Translations under genes and position numbers: made by a program
In this document: in pieces, positions 63,747-64,000 of the stretch
Position numbering within the stretch: position 1 is the stretch's first letter
Layout of the letters: each line of letters opens with the position of its first letter
NCBI GenBank assembly: GCA_963763495.1
Contig: CAVXOY010000019.1
Location: forward strand, 124,001-188,000
Source: DAOUEO01 sp963763495
Lineage (GTDB): Bacteria; Chloroflexota; Dehalococcoidia; DSTF01; JALHUB01
Length of the DNA: 64,000 nt
Reading direction: 5' to 3'
The notes under the pieces: model-generated
What the model saw: the letters and a program-made list of their open reading frames with translations, nothing else
Database searches by the model: none
What the model was told of the DNA's origin: nothing

Positions 63747-64000
63747 ATGAGCAAACTAAGTGACAAGATCCGCAAGGCCCTGCGTTTGGAGACAGCGCCA
63801 CTCGGCTTTCGAGCGGCGGCGCGGGAGCGCACCCGGTCGCTGGTCGTCGTCGTCCGGCTGGATGACGCTGACCCGAAGAAGATCGCTGCTGCTGTAGAGA
63901 AGGGCGCCGACATAATCCTGCTGCGCCTGGCGAAGGTGGGAGAAAAGGAAGCCGAGGAGGCTATGGGCGCGGCTGGGGAGACTCCCTGCGGTGTCTGGCC
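63747..64000 (+). CDS. N-terminal part of an unidentified protein, cut by the window edge
   Basis: ATG 63747 opens 84 codons (SKLSDKIRKALRLETAPLG ...) that continue past the window. The first 40 residues are helical and charged; RSLVVVVRLDDAD and the later KGADIILLRLAK segments look like alternating strands and helices of an alpha/beta fold, possibly a TIM barrel. I cannot name the family. The ribosome site is weak (GGGTGAG). Confidence 0.6.
   Translation, partial: MSKLSDKIRKALRLETAPLGFRAAARERTRSLVVVVRLDDADPKKIAAAVEKGADIILLRLAKVGEKEAEEAMGAAGETPCGVW

Overview
The window is GC-rich bacterial chromosome with closely packed operons, Shine-Dalgarno starts and sigma70-like promoters. My best guess is a Chloroflexota (Dehalococcoidia-like) metagenome contig. 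This rests on gene content: a CysM plus JAMM-protease cysteine route, MurT/GatD, EtfD with EtfBA, CoaX next to CoaBC, and GYD and GAF proteins. No phylogeny was computed. I found no rRNA, tRNA, CRISPR array, prophage or insertion sequence.

Layout. 0-1.4 kb: cysM and a JAMM (Mec-type) peptidase, after the last codons of another gene. 1.5-4.7 kb: a multi-GAF GGDEF/HD-GYP cyclic-di-GMP protein. 4.8-10.7 kb (minus strand): an envelope operon reading M50 protease, murT, gatD, M23 lipoprotein, lgt, EamA exporter. 10.8-13.7 kb (minus): a copper operon csoR, His/Met-rich membrane protein, copA, with an inverted-repeat operator beside its promoter. 13.8-16.9 kb (minus): TatA with a zinc ribbon, ychF, a roughly 40-nt tandem repeat, an endonuclease III-like gene and trmO. 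17-23.2 kb (plus): a secreted lipase-like protein, gyrB and a beta-propeller lipoprotein. 23.3-26.9 kb (minus): nadD, obg, dnaA. 27.2-29.7 kb (plus): coaX, coaBC and a GYD protein. 29.7-35.9 kb: pepA, three tandem PAP2-type membrane enzymes, a P-loop kinase, degV and rpsO. 36-42.3 kb (plus): pnp, dapB, asd, dapA and a methyltransferase. 42.3-50.4 kb: purA, a DUF47/PiT phosphate pair, a PH-like membrane protein, ilvE, an MBL hydrolase, a lipoprotein and larA. 50.5-63.6 kb: a catabolic region with three SDRs, two alpha/beta hydrolases, a methyltransferase, two enoyl-CoA hydratases with two small paralogous proteins between them, an acyl-CoA synthetase, the membrane Fe-S oxidoreductase EtfD and etfBA. 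This region reads as a beta-oxidation module in which EtfBA passes electrons through EtfD to the quinone pool.

A main caveat is sequence quality. At least eleven genes, including gyrB, obg, coaBC, murT and etfA, are broken by single-base frameshifts while conserved protein continues on the other side. Essential genes would not all be decaying at once, so indel errors in the assembly are the simplest explanation. I list the reading-frame pieces separately and say where each break lies.
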